Shown here piece after piece: positions 10,413 to 19,607 of a DNA stretch of 64,000 nucleotides. This DNA is from Bacteroidota bacterium (GTDB lineage Bacteria; Bacteroidota; Bacteroidia; Chitinophagales; Chitinophagaceae). The notes under the pieces were generated by a model. The model saw only the letters and a list, made by a program, of their open reading frames with translations, was not told the DNA's origin and ran no database searches. Both the position numbers and the translations under genes were made by a program. The stretch's first letter is position 1; every line of letters starts with the position of its first letter. The stretch is taken from positions 1-64,000 of the forward strand of contig JABDFX010000006.1 of NCBI GenBank assembly GCA_013286315.1. The letters are read 5' to 3'.

Positions 10413-10805
10413 AAAGGCTACCGGCTCATAAGCCGGATTCTGTTCCAATGCCATCATTTATCTGGCCCTTTCATTACTGAAAGGATCTAGCTGCCTACCC
10501 ATCACGCAAACATTGCTGTTTATGAACGAGCCGCTCACCCCGCTTTCGCGAAGCGTAATTTACATGGCATTTCAGCATGCAAGGTTTACCCGCAACATAC
10601 ATCACTGTATGAAGCCGTAGGCTCTTACCCTACGTTTTCACCCTTATCCCGCCGATGGCGGGATGGTTATTTTCTGTGGCACTGTCTGTATCAGGAGCCC
10701 TTGCTGTGATGACCCCGGCTCTTAACCGGTACATTGCTCTTTGCTGTCCGGACTTTCCTCCATCCCGCCGAAGGCGGGATAGCGATGGCCCGGCCGGTAG
10801 CCGGC
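10413..10805 (-). ncRNA. rnpB: RNase P RNA (class A bacterial)
   Basis: Minus strand contains GAGGAAAGTCCGGACAG near the 5' end and ACAGAATCCGGCTTATGAGCCGG near the 3' end. P1 arms 10793-10802 and 10416-10425 (GGCTACCGGC/GCCGGTAGCC) are perfectly complementary. End positions approximate. Confidence 0.92.
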
Positions 10806-10839
10806 GCAAATTTACAGTAATATCCTGGTAGACCCGTAT

Positions 10840-11001
10840 AAGTGTGGTGAATGTGGTGAGACTGGGAAATGTGGGAATTCAAAATGGAGAAAGGAAATGA
10901 CAATGTAAGGATGTGGAGATTGCACTATATTCTCAAACTATCGTTTCCAAATTTAACCTCCACATTCGCACATTTTGCAAGCTTCCACATTCACCACACT
11001 T
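10840..11001. repeat. Palindromic intergenic element, GTGGTGAAT type
   Basis: 17-bp perfect inverted arms AAGTGTGGTGAATGTGG (10840-10856) and CCACATTCACCACACTT (10985-11001). The interior shares a 34-nt block with the 815-973 element. Confidence 0.85.
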
Positions 11002-11019
11002 AAATGTGTGAATCATATA

Positions 11020-12036
11020 TTATAAGAATATTTCGGTAGCGCCGTACCCGTATCGCGGATCATACTGGTTGATGAAGGATCGTACTTCTCTGCGGGCATT
11101 CAGGATTTCATGTATTTCATCCTTTAGTTTGCCTTTACCCACTCCATGAATCACAATCAGGTTGTGCTGATGATGCGCAATCGCGAGATCCAGGTATTTT
11201 TCAAATGTATTCAGCTGCAGTGTCAGCATTTCAAAATTGGTGAGATTTCTCCAGTCGGGTGTCAGTTTCTCAATATGCAGATCCACTTCATATTTCGCTG
11301 GTTCCAGATGCTGGCGGCTATGCTTCGCATCGTATATCTTATTTCCGTTTCTGCCGGGCGCCTGGTATTCCGGTTTGTCCTCTTCCAAAGCCTTGTCCGG
11401 ATATCGATCAAATAACTTGTATGCAAAACTCGCTTCACCCTTTTTCCTGATTTCCTCAATACGCAAAAAGACCTGTTTCGCTTTTAATTTCAGCGATGTT
11501 TCAAAATGCGGCGCTTTTGATTTTTCGGCCTGCAGCAAACTGAAATCAAATTCAAAGACAGGCGCATCATTCAGGTTTTCGAAGGGAATATCATGCAGGT
11601 AAAACTCTTTCGATGCCGGAATTTCATTATTCAGACTAAAATCGGGTTTGCCGGCATAATTGAGTTTATAATGAAAGCTCAACCCTTTTTCCGTATGATT
11701 CACGAGATAAATCTTCAGGCTTTCGACGACTTCATCTCCGAATTCATCATCGTCCGACACGGGTAATATTCTCAGCCAGAAACCATCCTGCGGGTTGCTT
11801 GTTTTTTTTGATTTATCCGTGGGCAGCTGATCCACAAAAGTCTTTTCCTTTTTCAACGGAAGATTTTTCTTTTCAGAAAACCGTTTGAAATAGGGGAAAT
11901 CCAACTGGTCGATATAGGCCGGAAATCTTACTCCGCGCACTTCCACCAGCACCATTTTGTCATTGATCATCTCCACGACCTCTCCTTCCTCGTTGGAATG
12001 CAACACTGTTACTTTATCGCCGATTTCGAATTTCAT
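11020..12036 (-). CDS. DUF2027/Smr-domain protein
   Basis: C-terminal Smr signature EVDLHIEKLTPDW...LAIAHHQHNLIVIHGVGKGKLKDEIHEIL. N-terminal KFEIGDKVTVLHSNEEGEVVEMINDKMVLVE. Confidence 0.88.
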   Translation of the reverse strand: MKFEIGDKVTVLHSNEEGEVVEMINDKMVLVEVRGVRFPAYIDQLDFPYFKRFSEKKNLPLKKEKTFVDQLPTDKSKKTSNPQDGFWLRILPVSDDDEFGDEVVESLKIYLVNHTEKGLSFHYKLNYAGKPDFSLNNEIPASKEFYLHDIPFENLNDAPVFEFDFSLLQAEKSKAPHFETSLKLKAKQVFLRIEEIRKKGEASFAYKLFDRYPDKALEEDKPEYQAPGRNGNKIYDAKHSRQHLEPAKYEVDLHIEKLTPDWRNLTNFEMLTLQLNTFEKYLDLAIAHHQHNLIVIHGVGKGKLKDEIHEILNARREVRSFINQYDPRYGYGATEIFL

Positions 12037-12039
12037 CTT

Positions 12040-12160
12040 GTAAGCCTAAAGCCCTAAAGCCTAAAACCAGGGCTTTATGCAAAAAGCAATTTATTGAACT
12101 ACAAAATTAACACACTTTGACCTCCATATTCACACATTCGGTTTTAGGCTTTAAGCTTAC
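12040..12160. repeat. Palindromic intergenic element, CCTAAAGC octad type
   Basis: Left arm 12040-12068 gtaagcctaaagccctaaagcctaaaacc. Right arm 12140-12160 ggttttaggctttaagcttac. The arms match with one mismatch after removing one 8-nt unit. The right arm contains the stop codon of the 12157-13638 gene. Confidence 0.82.
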
Positions 12161-13638
12161 TTATTGCACCTAAAATCAGTGTTCAACTGATCCAGTTTTT
12201 GCCAGTTGGGATGATCCGATGATTTTGGCGAGATTTCAAATAATATGATGCTGTGTGTTTTATCCGGACAATCCTTTACGTGAATTTTTACATTCAAAAT
12301 CATCGGCTCCTGTTTAATATAATTCAGCATATGAACAGTGCCCGCGAAGGTTTTTAAATCTCCGGCAGAAGTCTTAGCATTTTGAATTTTGACTTCTACA
12401 GGGAATAATTTTTCCTTCGGTATTTTTCTGGGTTCGACATTTCTATCCAACAGACCGGAATATAAAAATGTCAGATTAGTCTGAAGTACCTGCGCATCAA
12501 CGTCAGGCCCGCCATCTAAAGACCATAAAAAGAGATATGACCAATGCTCTTCACTATTCGGATCACCCCATCCAGGGAAAAACCTGAGTTCTTCTACTCC
12601 TTTAAATGGAATTTTCTTCGCAAATCCAGGAGGTAATGCAAATCTTTCTATATCCCATTTCGCAGGGACGGGCAGCAGATAGATGGGCGAATAAGTTTGC
12701 GGATTAAATATTTTTAATTTCTTTTTTATCCATTGTATACAATCCGATTCATCATCGACAGACCATGCATACGGAGTCCTCAATCCGTTACTTCTGATTC
12801 CGGGTTGTTTGGATGAAACGAATTCTGCATCCGGGTTACCCGAAAGCAACAAACGATTTACTAATTCTGAAGCGTCCGGCATATAAGTGTCATAATAACT
12901 GTTGCGGCGATTCTGTAATTGCCATTCGATATCGGAGTCAAAATATAATCTCATAGCCACATGCTTCAGGAATTTTTCATTGCCCGGCGTCTGTGTATCC
13001 CTGGAAAATGGAGACAATTGATTATATTTCTCAGCATTTTCAGTATAGGATCCGTATTTTTTTGTAAGCGCACCGAGAATAATCTTTGCATCTCCCACAT
13101 CCCCTGCATAATAATCCTTTTTTATTTCGGCCTCACACCAGCGTGCGAGCCCCACGAGATCCACCGGACAGTTTATGGCAAATACGGCTTTCGGAACTAC
13201 CGGAAACCGCGACGGATTTTCATAACTTAATTCTGTGTAACGGAGTGCCGTATTCCCGGCATACATAAAACCTCCTAAAGCAAATTTGGATGTGTCAGCG
13301 GAATAATGTGTGATCACATGTTGTAATATCTGGTTTATGCGGTCGATTGATGAAGAATCTGCACAGAGGCTCTGGTCCAATGAAGCAATAATGGTCAGCA
13401 GGTCGTTACCGTAAGCAACATTTGCCAATTTGGATTCCGCCAGCACGAATTCGGGCGGATTAAAACTGGTCAGCAGAACCTGTACACCCTGGATATTACC
13501 TGACAGCGGACGCACTGCCAGATAATAATCATTCGCGCTATCCTTATTATTAAAAATGATTTTCTCTGAAAACTGGCTGAGCGCCTGCCGCGGGATAAAG
13601 AAAAGAACGATCAGGAAAACCAGATAACTTTTTAACAT
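12157..13638 (-). CDS. Secreted protein of unknown function, possibly alpha/beta-hydrolase-like
   Basis: Long ORF. The likely start is MLKSYLVFLIVLFFIPRQALSQFSEKIIF (signal peptide); the upstream ORF extension reads through the octad repeat tract and is probably not translated. Confidence 0.6.
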   Translation of the reverse strand: MLKSYLVFLIVLFFIPRQALSQFSEKIIFNNKDSANDYYLAVRPLSGNIQGVQVLLTSFNPPEFVLAESKLANVAYGNDLLTIIASLDQSLCADSSSIDRINQILQHVITHYSADTSKFALGGFMYAGNTALRYTELSYENPSRFPVVPKAVFAINCPVDLVGLARWCEAEIKKDYYAGDVGDAKIILGALTKKYGSYTENAEKYNQLSPFSRDTQTPGNEKFLKHVAMRLYFDSDIEWQLQNRRNSYYDTYMPDASELVNRLLLSGNPDAEFVSSKQPGIRSNGLRTPYAWSVDDESDCIQWIKKKLKIFNPQTYSPIYLLPVPAKWDIERFALPPGFAKKIPFKGVEELRFFPGWGDPNSEEHWSYLFLWSLDGGPDVDAQVLQTNLTFLYSGLLDRNVEPRKIPKEKLFPVEVKIQNAKTSAGDLKTFAGTVHMLNYIKQEPMILNVKIHVKDCPDKTHSIILFEISPKSSDHPNWQKLDQLNTDFRCNK

Positions 13639-13653
13639 AAACTTTTTCACTTT

Positions 13654-13759
13654 AGTATGGAAGAATGGAAGTCTGGAGGTCTGGAAGTCTGGAAGTATTA
13701 GTTTGAAAGTTAGTAAAAGTAGCACTTCCAGACTTCCAGACCTCCAGACTTCCAGACTA
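13654..13759. repeat. Palindromic intergenic element, GGAAGTCT/GGAAGTAT octad type
   Basis: 30-bp perfect inverted arms: 13667-13696 ggaagtctggaggtctggaagtctggaagt and 13724-13753 acttccagacttccagacctccagacttcc. Spacer is 27 nt. Confidence 0.93.
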
Positions 13760-16129
13760 TTCTGTTCTCAAGCTATCAACCGGATTTGCCACCGCCGCTT
13801 TTATTGATTGAAAGCTGACTGTAAATAATGCTATTAATATTGCCAGCAGACCCGATGCGATAAATACAACCCAACTTATATTAATTCTGTAAGAATAACT
13901 TTCCATCCATTTGTGCATGGCAACCCAGGCAACCGGAGATGCGATGATGATGGAAATAATTACAAGTATCACAAAATCCTTTGACAGCAATGCAGCGATA
14001 TTCGTAACACTTGCTCCTAAAACTTTTCTTACACCTATCTCTTTTTTTCTTGCTTCCGCCATATAGGTTGCTAGGCCGAATAACCCCAGACATGAGATAA
14101 ATATAGTAAGTCCTGCAAACAAACCTGCTAAAATGCCCGCACGTTTTTCATCTTCAAATTTTATCGCATAATCTTTATCTACAAAATTGCATATGAAAAG
14201 ATAGGCCGGGTCATACTTCTTGATAATTGCTTCCGTAGCTTTTAAGTTTTGTGCGAGGCCGTTTTTCTCGTTTAGTTTTATTTGAAAGATAGTAAACCAG
14301 CTCTTTGGCCCGTATATCAGCATGGGTTTGATTTCCTGGTAAGGAGACTCCAGTATGAAATCCTTTATCACACCGATCACATGCCATTGCCTGCCGTTGT
14401 CTCTTACAATCTGTCCGATCGGGTTTTTAAATTTCATCACTTTCAGAGCAGATTCATTCAGTATCATCGCCAGCGAATCGGTCGGATATTTTTGTACATC
14501 AATGTCACGGCCCATTATAAATTGTAAGCCGGCTGTTTTGCCCAGGCCGCCATCTTCATTGTATCTCCTGAAATCAGTTTTGTCGCTGGGGTCTTTGCCC
14601 TCCCATTCCTGCCCCCAGCCGTCACTCCAGCTTTGTGTAAGCGGTGCACTGGTTTTTGTAACAGAATGCGCAATGCCCGTTTGCAATAAATCATTTTTTA
14701 AAGACGAATAATTTTTTTCGATGGGATCACTAAGGTAAAAGTATATCAGGCTATTCCTGTCGTAGCCTGTTTGCCTGTCTTTAGCATAATCAATTTGCTG
14801 TTTTACAATGATGGTACAAATAATCAGTATAATGGCAAATGAAAACTGCAATACGACCAGCACTTTACGGGGAGCTATGAGTGCGTTTGTCTTCCTGAAA
14901 CTGCCTTTAAAAACTTTTACCGGTTGAAAGGATGAAAGAAAAAACGCAGGATAACTTCCTGCCAACAGTCCGGTAAAAATGATAAAACCCATAGCTGCCA
15001 GCCAGAAATAAAAACTCTGGAACGGAATGAACAACTCCTTTTGTGTAAGCTGATTAAAACCCGGCAGGCTGATCTGGACGATCAGGAGGGCGATAATACC
15101 TGCAATAAGCGCCAGAAAAATGCTTTCACCGATAAATTGTGTGATCAAAGAGAGTTTTTGCGCACCTGCCACTTTGCGAATGCCTACTTCTTTTGCACGT
15201 TTTTCGCTTCTCGCGGTGGAAAGATTTACAAAGTTGATACAGGCAATCATTAAAATAAATACCGCAATGATGGCAAATAACTTCACGAATGTAATCCGGC
15301 CACTATCGCTTTCATAGCCGTTTTCAAAATTGGAGAATAAATGCCAACGGCTGATTGGATATAAAAACAATTGCCAGCCGGCCTCTTTTCCCTTGTCATA
15401 ATATTTTTGCTGCAGCCATTTTATTTTGGGCTCCACGGAAGCGAGTGTCACATTAGGTTTCAGCAGGACATACGTAGTAGTACTGGTATTGCCCCAGTTA
15501 TCATCATCGCCACCTGTTTTTCTCAGGTAGCTCCAGGGCATTAAGTATTCAAAATCGAACTGGGTGTTGTTAGGCAGATCTTTCAAAATACCTGAGACTA
15601 TTAAATTATCAGTGTTGTTAATCCTGATTACTTTTCCGACAGCCTCTTCATTTTTACCAAAAAGTTTTATAGCAAGCTGTTTGGTAAGGACAATGTTGTA
15701 CGGATCATTCAGCACAGTTTCCGGGTTGCCTTCAATCAGCGGGAAACTGAATACCTGCAAAAAGTTTGAATCAACCATATTGCCCCGGATGGATAATTTT
15801 TTATCTCCGATGCTGAATATCGGGCTGCCAGACCAATTTACCCTTGCGGCCTGTTCCACCTCCGGCAAATCTTTTTCAAGTGTTCGCGCCATGGGCTTAG
15901 GCGTATTTATAAAGCTGGAAACCTTACCATCTAATTTTGTGCGATTCCATACTGCATATATGCGATTTCCCTTTTCATGGAACCTGTCAAAACTCACTTC
16001 ATTTTGTATCCACAATAAAATGATAATTGCGCTTGCCATGCCTATTGCCAAGCCAATAATATTAATGGCGGAAAAGCCCTTACTTCGCCAAAGGTTTCTC
16101 CAGGCCACTTTGATATAGCTTTTAAACAT
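13757..16129 (-). CDS. FtsX/MacB-type ABC transporter permease (large Bacteroidota family)
   Basis: MFKSYIKVAWRNLWRSKGFSAINIIGLAIGMASAIIILLW...NLSTARSEKRAKEVGIRKVAGA...EIGVRKVLGASVTNIAALLSKDF...AVANPVDSLRTE. Confidence 0.92.
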   Translation of the reverse strand: MFKSYIKVAWRNLWRSKGFSAINIIGLAIGMASAIIILLWIQNEVSFDRFHEKGNRIYAVWNRTKLDGKVSSFINTPKPMARTLEKDLPEVEQAARVNWSGSPIFSIGDKKLSIRGNMVDSNFLQVFSFPLIEGNPETVLNDPYNIVLTKQLAIKLFGKNEEAVGKVIRINNTDNLIVSGILKDLPNNTQFDFEYLMPWSYLRKTGGDDDNWGNTSTTTYVLLKPNVTLASVEPKIKWLQQKYYDKGKEAGWQLFLYPISRWHLFSNFENGYESDSGRITFVKLFAIIAVFILMIACINFVNLSTARSEKRAKEVGIRKVAGAQKLSLITQFIGESIFLALIAGIIALLIVQISLPGFNQLTQKELFIPFQSFYFWLAAMGFIIFTGLLAGSYPAFFLSSFQPVKVFKGSFRKTNALIAPRKVLVVLQFSFAIILIICTIIVKQQIDYAKDRQTGYDRNSLIYFYLSDPIEKNYSSLKNDLLQTGIAHSVTKTSAPLTQSWSDGWGQEWEGKDPSDKTDFRRYNEDGGLGKTAGLQFIMGRDIDVQKYPTDSLAMILNESALKVMKFKNPIGQIVRDNGRQWHVIGVIKDFILESPYQEIKPMLIYGPKSWFTIFQIKLNEKNGLAQNLKATEAIIKKYDPAYLFICNFVDKDYAIKFEDEKRAGILAGLFAGLTIFISCLGLFGLATYMAEARKKEIGVRKVLGASVTNIAALLSKDFVILVIISIIIASPVAWVAMHKWMESYSYRINISWVVFIASGLLAILIALFTVSFQSIKAAVANPVDSLRTE

Positions 16130-16345
16130 TTCTTATGGGATTTTGCCAAAATGTACAAAGGAAATGCCAGCTTAAACTTCTGCTATTTTCAAACCATACG
16201 TTTTAAGGTCGGGGTAAATGTGTTCACTTATGATACAGAAGTGTCCGCTTTTATTACAACTTAAAATTGATTTGTTTCATGGAAGTCATTGGTATGTGGG
16301 TAAATAAGATTGCCGTCTTTGGTTGGCGTATTACTTGTGGGCTGA

Positions 16346-16422
16346 GAGTATGGACGTCTGGAAGACTGAAAGGCAACTCGAGACCAACATACATACTTCC
16401 ATACTTCCATTCTTCCATACTC
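16346..16422. repeat. Octad-type inverted element in a divergent intergenic region, next to a start codon
   Basis: Left gagtatggacgtctggaagactgaa (16346-16370). Right acatacttccatacttccattcttccatactc (16391-16422). The ATG of the next gene is at 16435. Confidence 0.75.
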
Positions 16423-16434
16423 AAAAAGTAGGCT

Positions 16435-18837
16435 ATGTTAAATAATTACCTGGTGATCGCCTGGCGCAATCTGAGTAAACACAAATTGTATTCAGCCATT
16501 AACATCGTCGGGCTGGCGATTGGAATGGCGGCCTGCATTGTCATTACATTATTTGTGTACTATGAAAGAAGTTTTGACAATATGCACAGCAAAAATATTT
16601 ACCGGCTGAATGAGGTTCAGAAATTCCCCGGCATGGTGTCTTCTCAAAAAGTGGCGCTATCCATGTTTCCTATGGGACCTACGCTAAAAGAGGATTTTCC
16701 GGAGGTTTTGCATTATAGCCGGGTACGCTGGGATGGCATTTACCAAATGACTTTCTGGGAAAAAAGAATCTACCTGCCGCAGATCTTTTTTGTGGATACC
16801 GCTTTTCTTTCCATGTTCGATTTTCCATTGCTGAAGGGAAACCGACAGACTGCCTTACTCAAACCAAATAGCGCCGTGATAACGGAATCAGCATCACGCA
16901 AATTATTCGGCAACGAAAATCCGATGGGTAAAACGGTTTATCATTACGGCGGTGACACCTCTGCTTTTATAGTTACCGGAATTTTACGGGATGTTCCGGA
17001 CAATTCCCAGTTTCAATTTGACGCGCTGTTTTCCTTCAATACGGTCTATAAGCCTGACTGGATGAAAAACTGGGGCGGCAACTGGCTGAACACGTATCTG
17101 GAACTCGCTCCCCATACCGATATGGCCGCTATGGAGAAAAAATTTCCTGACTATCTTAAAAAACATATGACAGGTGATAATCAGGGGTGGAAATATTATG
17201 AATTATTCCTGCTTCCTTTTCGCGATGTGCATGCAAATGCCGCTGATATCGGACTTGACTACATTAACTATCAGAAATTCGACAAGAGCTACACCAATAT
17301 ATTTATGATCATCGCGCTCATAGTACTGGCGATCGCATGTATTAATTTTGTGAACCTTTCTACCGCCCGTTCTTCAGAAAGAGCCAAGGAAGTGGGTATC
17401 CGGAAGTCGATTGGCGCCCAGCGTTTTCAATTGGGCTTACAGTTCCTGGGCGAGACGGTATTTCTGTCTCTGTTGGCCCTGATATTTGCAATGCTCATGG
17501 TTTTTCTGATTCTTCCCTATATCGCCAGCCTGAGCCAACGAAATCTTCGGCCGTTATTGCTGGAACATCCGGGATTAATTGTTTCTGTAATCATCGGAAC
17601 GATTGGAGTCGGTCTGATCTCCGGCATCTATCCGGCTTTCTACCTGTCCTCATTTCGGCCCTCAAAAGTATTAAAAGGATCTGCATCGGATGGAGGTAAA
17701 AAAGGAGGTTTCCGCAATATACTCGTGGTTGGTCAGTTTGTTAGTGCCATTTTTTTAATCATTTCAACTATTTTCGTTTTTCGTCAGTTCAATTTTATGC
17801 AGCATCGGGATCCCGGATTCTTACGGGATCAGGTGGTCACCATTCCGCTTGACCAGATGACTTTTCGCAAATTTGATTTGCTAAAGGAAGAACTGTCTGC
17901 CAGTCCGCTCGTCGCCGGGGTTACCGCCGCCCAGGATCAACTCGGCAGCCACCTGGACCAATCGGGTGTTGAATTTCGCGGTGACGGACCTCTGCGAAAT
18001 TTAACTTCAACCCGGCTTATTGTTGACCCCGATTATTTAAACCTCTACAAGATTAAACTTGCTTATGGAAGAAATTTTTCGAATGCAAAGCAGGACAATG
18101 GAAAAGAATACATCATCAATGAAGCCCTCGCGCATGAGCTGTTAAAAGATAACTCCAAAACTCCGGTCTCTTCGCTGATCGGAAAACATTTCGGCTTTGA
18201 TTCGCTTGGATATATCGTGGGTATTGCAAAAGATTTTAATTTCAATTCGCTCCATTACAAAATTGAAACGATGTTTCTTTTCAATCAGAAAGAATGGGGA
18301 TTCAGTACGCTTTCCGTAAAAATTAAAGGTCCTGAGGCAGCCAAAGCCATTTCCTTTATTCAGGCTACCTGGAAAAGCATTTTCCCGGAAAGTCCTTTCG
18401 AATATCAATTTCTCGACGATCATTTTAAAGAAGTGTATCGCACCGATGCGCAGATCACTCAGATGGTAGGTATCCTGGCCTTTCTGGCTATTTTGATTTC
18501 ATGTTTGGGTTTGTTTGGACTTGCTTCTTATTCTGCAGAAAGAAGGGTAAAGGAAATCGGCGTTCGTAAGGTGCTCGGCGCTTCGATGTCAAGTATTATA
18601 TCTCTCCTGTCCACTCATTTTATTAAACTGGTCATCATTGCCAATGCGATCGCCTGGCCCCTGGCCTGGTATACCGTTCATCTCTGGATGCAGGATTATG
18701 CTTATCGGTTGCCCATGAGCTGGTGGGTATTCATTTTGTCCGGTGCCGTCGCCATGATCATTGCGCTGGCAACAGTTAGTCTGCTGGCTGTCAAAGCGGC
18801 TGCTGCAAATCCGGTTACAAGCCTTCGTTCTGAATAG
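16435..18837 (+). CDS. FtsX/MacB-type ABC transporter permease
   Basis: MLNNYLVIAWRNLSKHKLYSAINIVGLAIGMAACIVITLFV...ERAKEVGIRKSIGAQRFQL...EIGVRKVLGASMSSIISLLSTHF...AANPVTSLRSE. Confidence 0.92.
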   Translation: MLNNYLVIAWRNLSKHKLYSAINIVGLAIGMAACIVITLFVYYERSFDNMHSKNIYRLNEVQKFPGMVSSQKVALSMFPMGPTLKEDFPEVLHYSRVRWDGIYQMTFWEKRIYLPQIFFVDTAFLSMFDFPLLKGNRQTALLKPNSAVITESASRKLFGNENPMGKTVYHYGGDTSAFIVTGILRDVPDNSQFQFDALFSFNTVYKPDWMKNWGGNWLNTYLELAPHTDMAAMEKKFPDYLKKHMTGDNQGWKYYELFLLPFRDVHANAADIGLDYINYQKFDKSYTNIFMIIALIVLAIACINFVNLSTARSSERAKEVGIRKSIGAQRFQLGLQFLGETVFLSLLALIFAMLMVFLILPYIASLSQRNLRPLLLEHPGLIVSVIIGTIGVGLISGIYPAFYLSSFRPSKVLKGSASDGGKKGGFRNILVVGQFVSAIFLIISTIFVFRQFNFMQHRDPGFLRDQVVTIPLDQMTFRKFDLLKEELSASPLVAGVTAAQDQLGSHLDQSGVEFRGDGPLRNLTSTRLIVDPDYLNLYKIKLAYGRNFSNAKQDNGKEYIINEALAHELLKDNSKTPVSSLIGKHFGFDSLGYIVGIAKDFNFNSLHYKIETMFLFNQKEWGFSTLSVKIKGPEAAKAISFIQATWKSIFPESPFEYQFLDDHFKEVYRTDAQITQMVGILAFLAILISCLGLFGLASYSAERRVKEIGVRKVLGASMSSIISLLSTHFIKLVIIANAIAWPLAWYTVHLWMQDYAYRLPMSWWVFILSGAVAMIIALATVSLLAVKAAAANPVTSLRSE

Positions 18838-18844
18838 TGCGGGC

Positions 18845-18919
18845 AAGTATGGAAGTATGGAAGTACTGATAACTAATCAACTGCACTTCCAATCTTCCAT
18901 ACTTCCATTCTTCCATACT
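18845..18919. repeat. Palindromic intergenic element, octad GGAAGTAT type
   Basis: Left aagtatggaagtatggaagt (18845-18864). Right acttccaatcttccatacttccattcttccatact (18885-18919). Confidence 0.85.
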
Positions 18920-18972
18920 AGTTGCGCCACGGTACAGATTTTGCAGCTCTATGAGTCAACAATCTCATTTTC

Positions 18973-19506
18973 ATGCGAATCATTTTATTCGTTTTACTGT
19001 CGATCGTCATTCATCCGTCTGCCGGTTTTTGTGTAAAAATTGCTTTTTACCCAAATGCAATGGCTGACAGCAATTATTTCGGCAATGCGACAGTCTCTTA
19101 TACCATAAATGGTAAAAAAACCAGTATAAAAAATATGCTGCAAACGGACGGACAAAATATCAAGGCGTTGCATTTAAATGTGGTGAGTCTGATTCCAAAA
19201 GGCAATCTGGTGCGTGTGAATTTTACAAACTCACTGACGCATGAAGTTTTTGATTTCGTCGTGGCCGATAAGGGCACTACGGTTATTCAGCATTACAAAC
19301 CCAGGCTGACGGTGCAGGAAGAAAAAAAGGCAACATATATGTCTGAAAAGCTCGTGAATTATTATGCCGACAATTGTAAAATCGAAATCATTACTGCGGA
19401 TGAAAAACATGTAGTCGGAAAATTTTCCGGAGCATTTGTTGCGGATGATGGAACACGCATCAGGATTATGTCCGGGAGCTTCGATATTCCCATCAACGAA
19501 AAATGA
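18973..19506 (+). CDS. Secreted protein of unknown function
   Basis: 177-aa ORF with N-terminal signal peptide MRIILFVLLSIVIHPSAGFCVKIAF. Confidence 0.6.
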   Translation: MRIILFVLLSIVIHPSAGFCVKIAFYPNAMADSNYFGNATVSYTINGKKTSIKNMLQTDGQNIKALHLNVVSLIPKGNLVRVNFTNSLTHEVFDFVVADKGTTVIQHYKPRLTVQEEKKATYMSEKLVNYYADNCKIEIITADEKHVVGKFSGAFVADDGTRIRIMSGSFDIPINEK

Positions 19507-19508
19507 AG

Positions 19509-19605
19509 CACAAGTATGGAAGAATGGAAGTATGGAAGTACTACTATAACTAACTTTCAAACTAACACTTCCATACTTCCATTCTTCCATACTTCCATAC
19601 TTGTG
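19509..19605. repeat. Palindromic intergenic element between convergent stop codons, octad type
   Basis: Left arm 19509-19539 cacaagtatggaagaatggaagtatggaagt. The right arm 19567-19605 is its reverse complement with exactly one extra 8-nt unit. The flanking stop codons end at 19506 and 19608. Confidence 0.92.
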
Positions 19606-19607
19606 AT

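Noticed and set aside
13639-13725. N-terminal extension of the 522-aa ORF (MLLLLTFKLILPDFQTSRLPFFHTKVKKF)
   Set aside because: Encoded by the octad repeat tract; the signal peptide begins at MLKSYLVFLIV, so the start was moved to 13638.
18845-19605. GGAAGTAT tracts as a CRISPR array
   Set aside because: Units are 8 nt without unique spacers, are inverted rather than only direct, and no cas genes are present.
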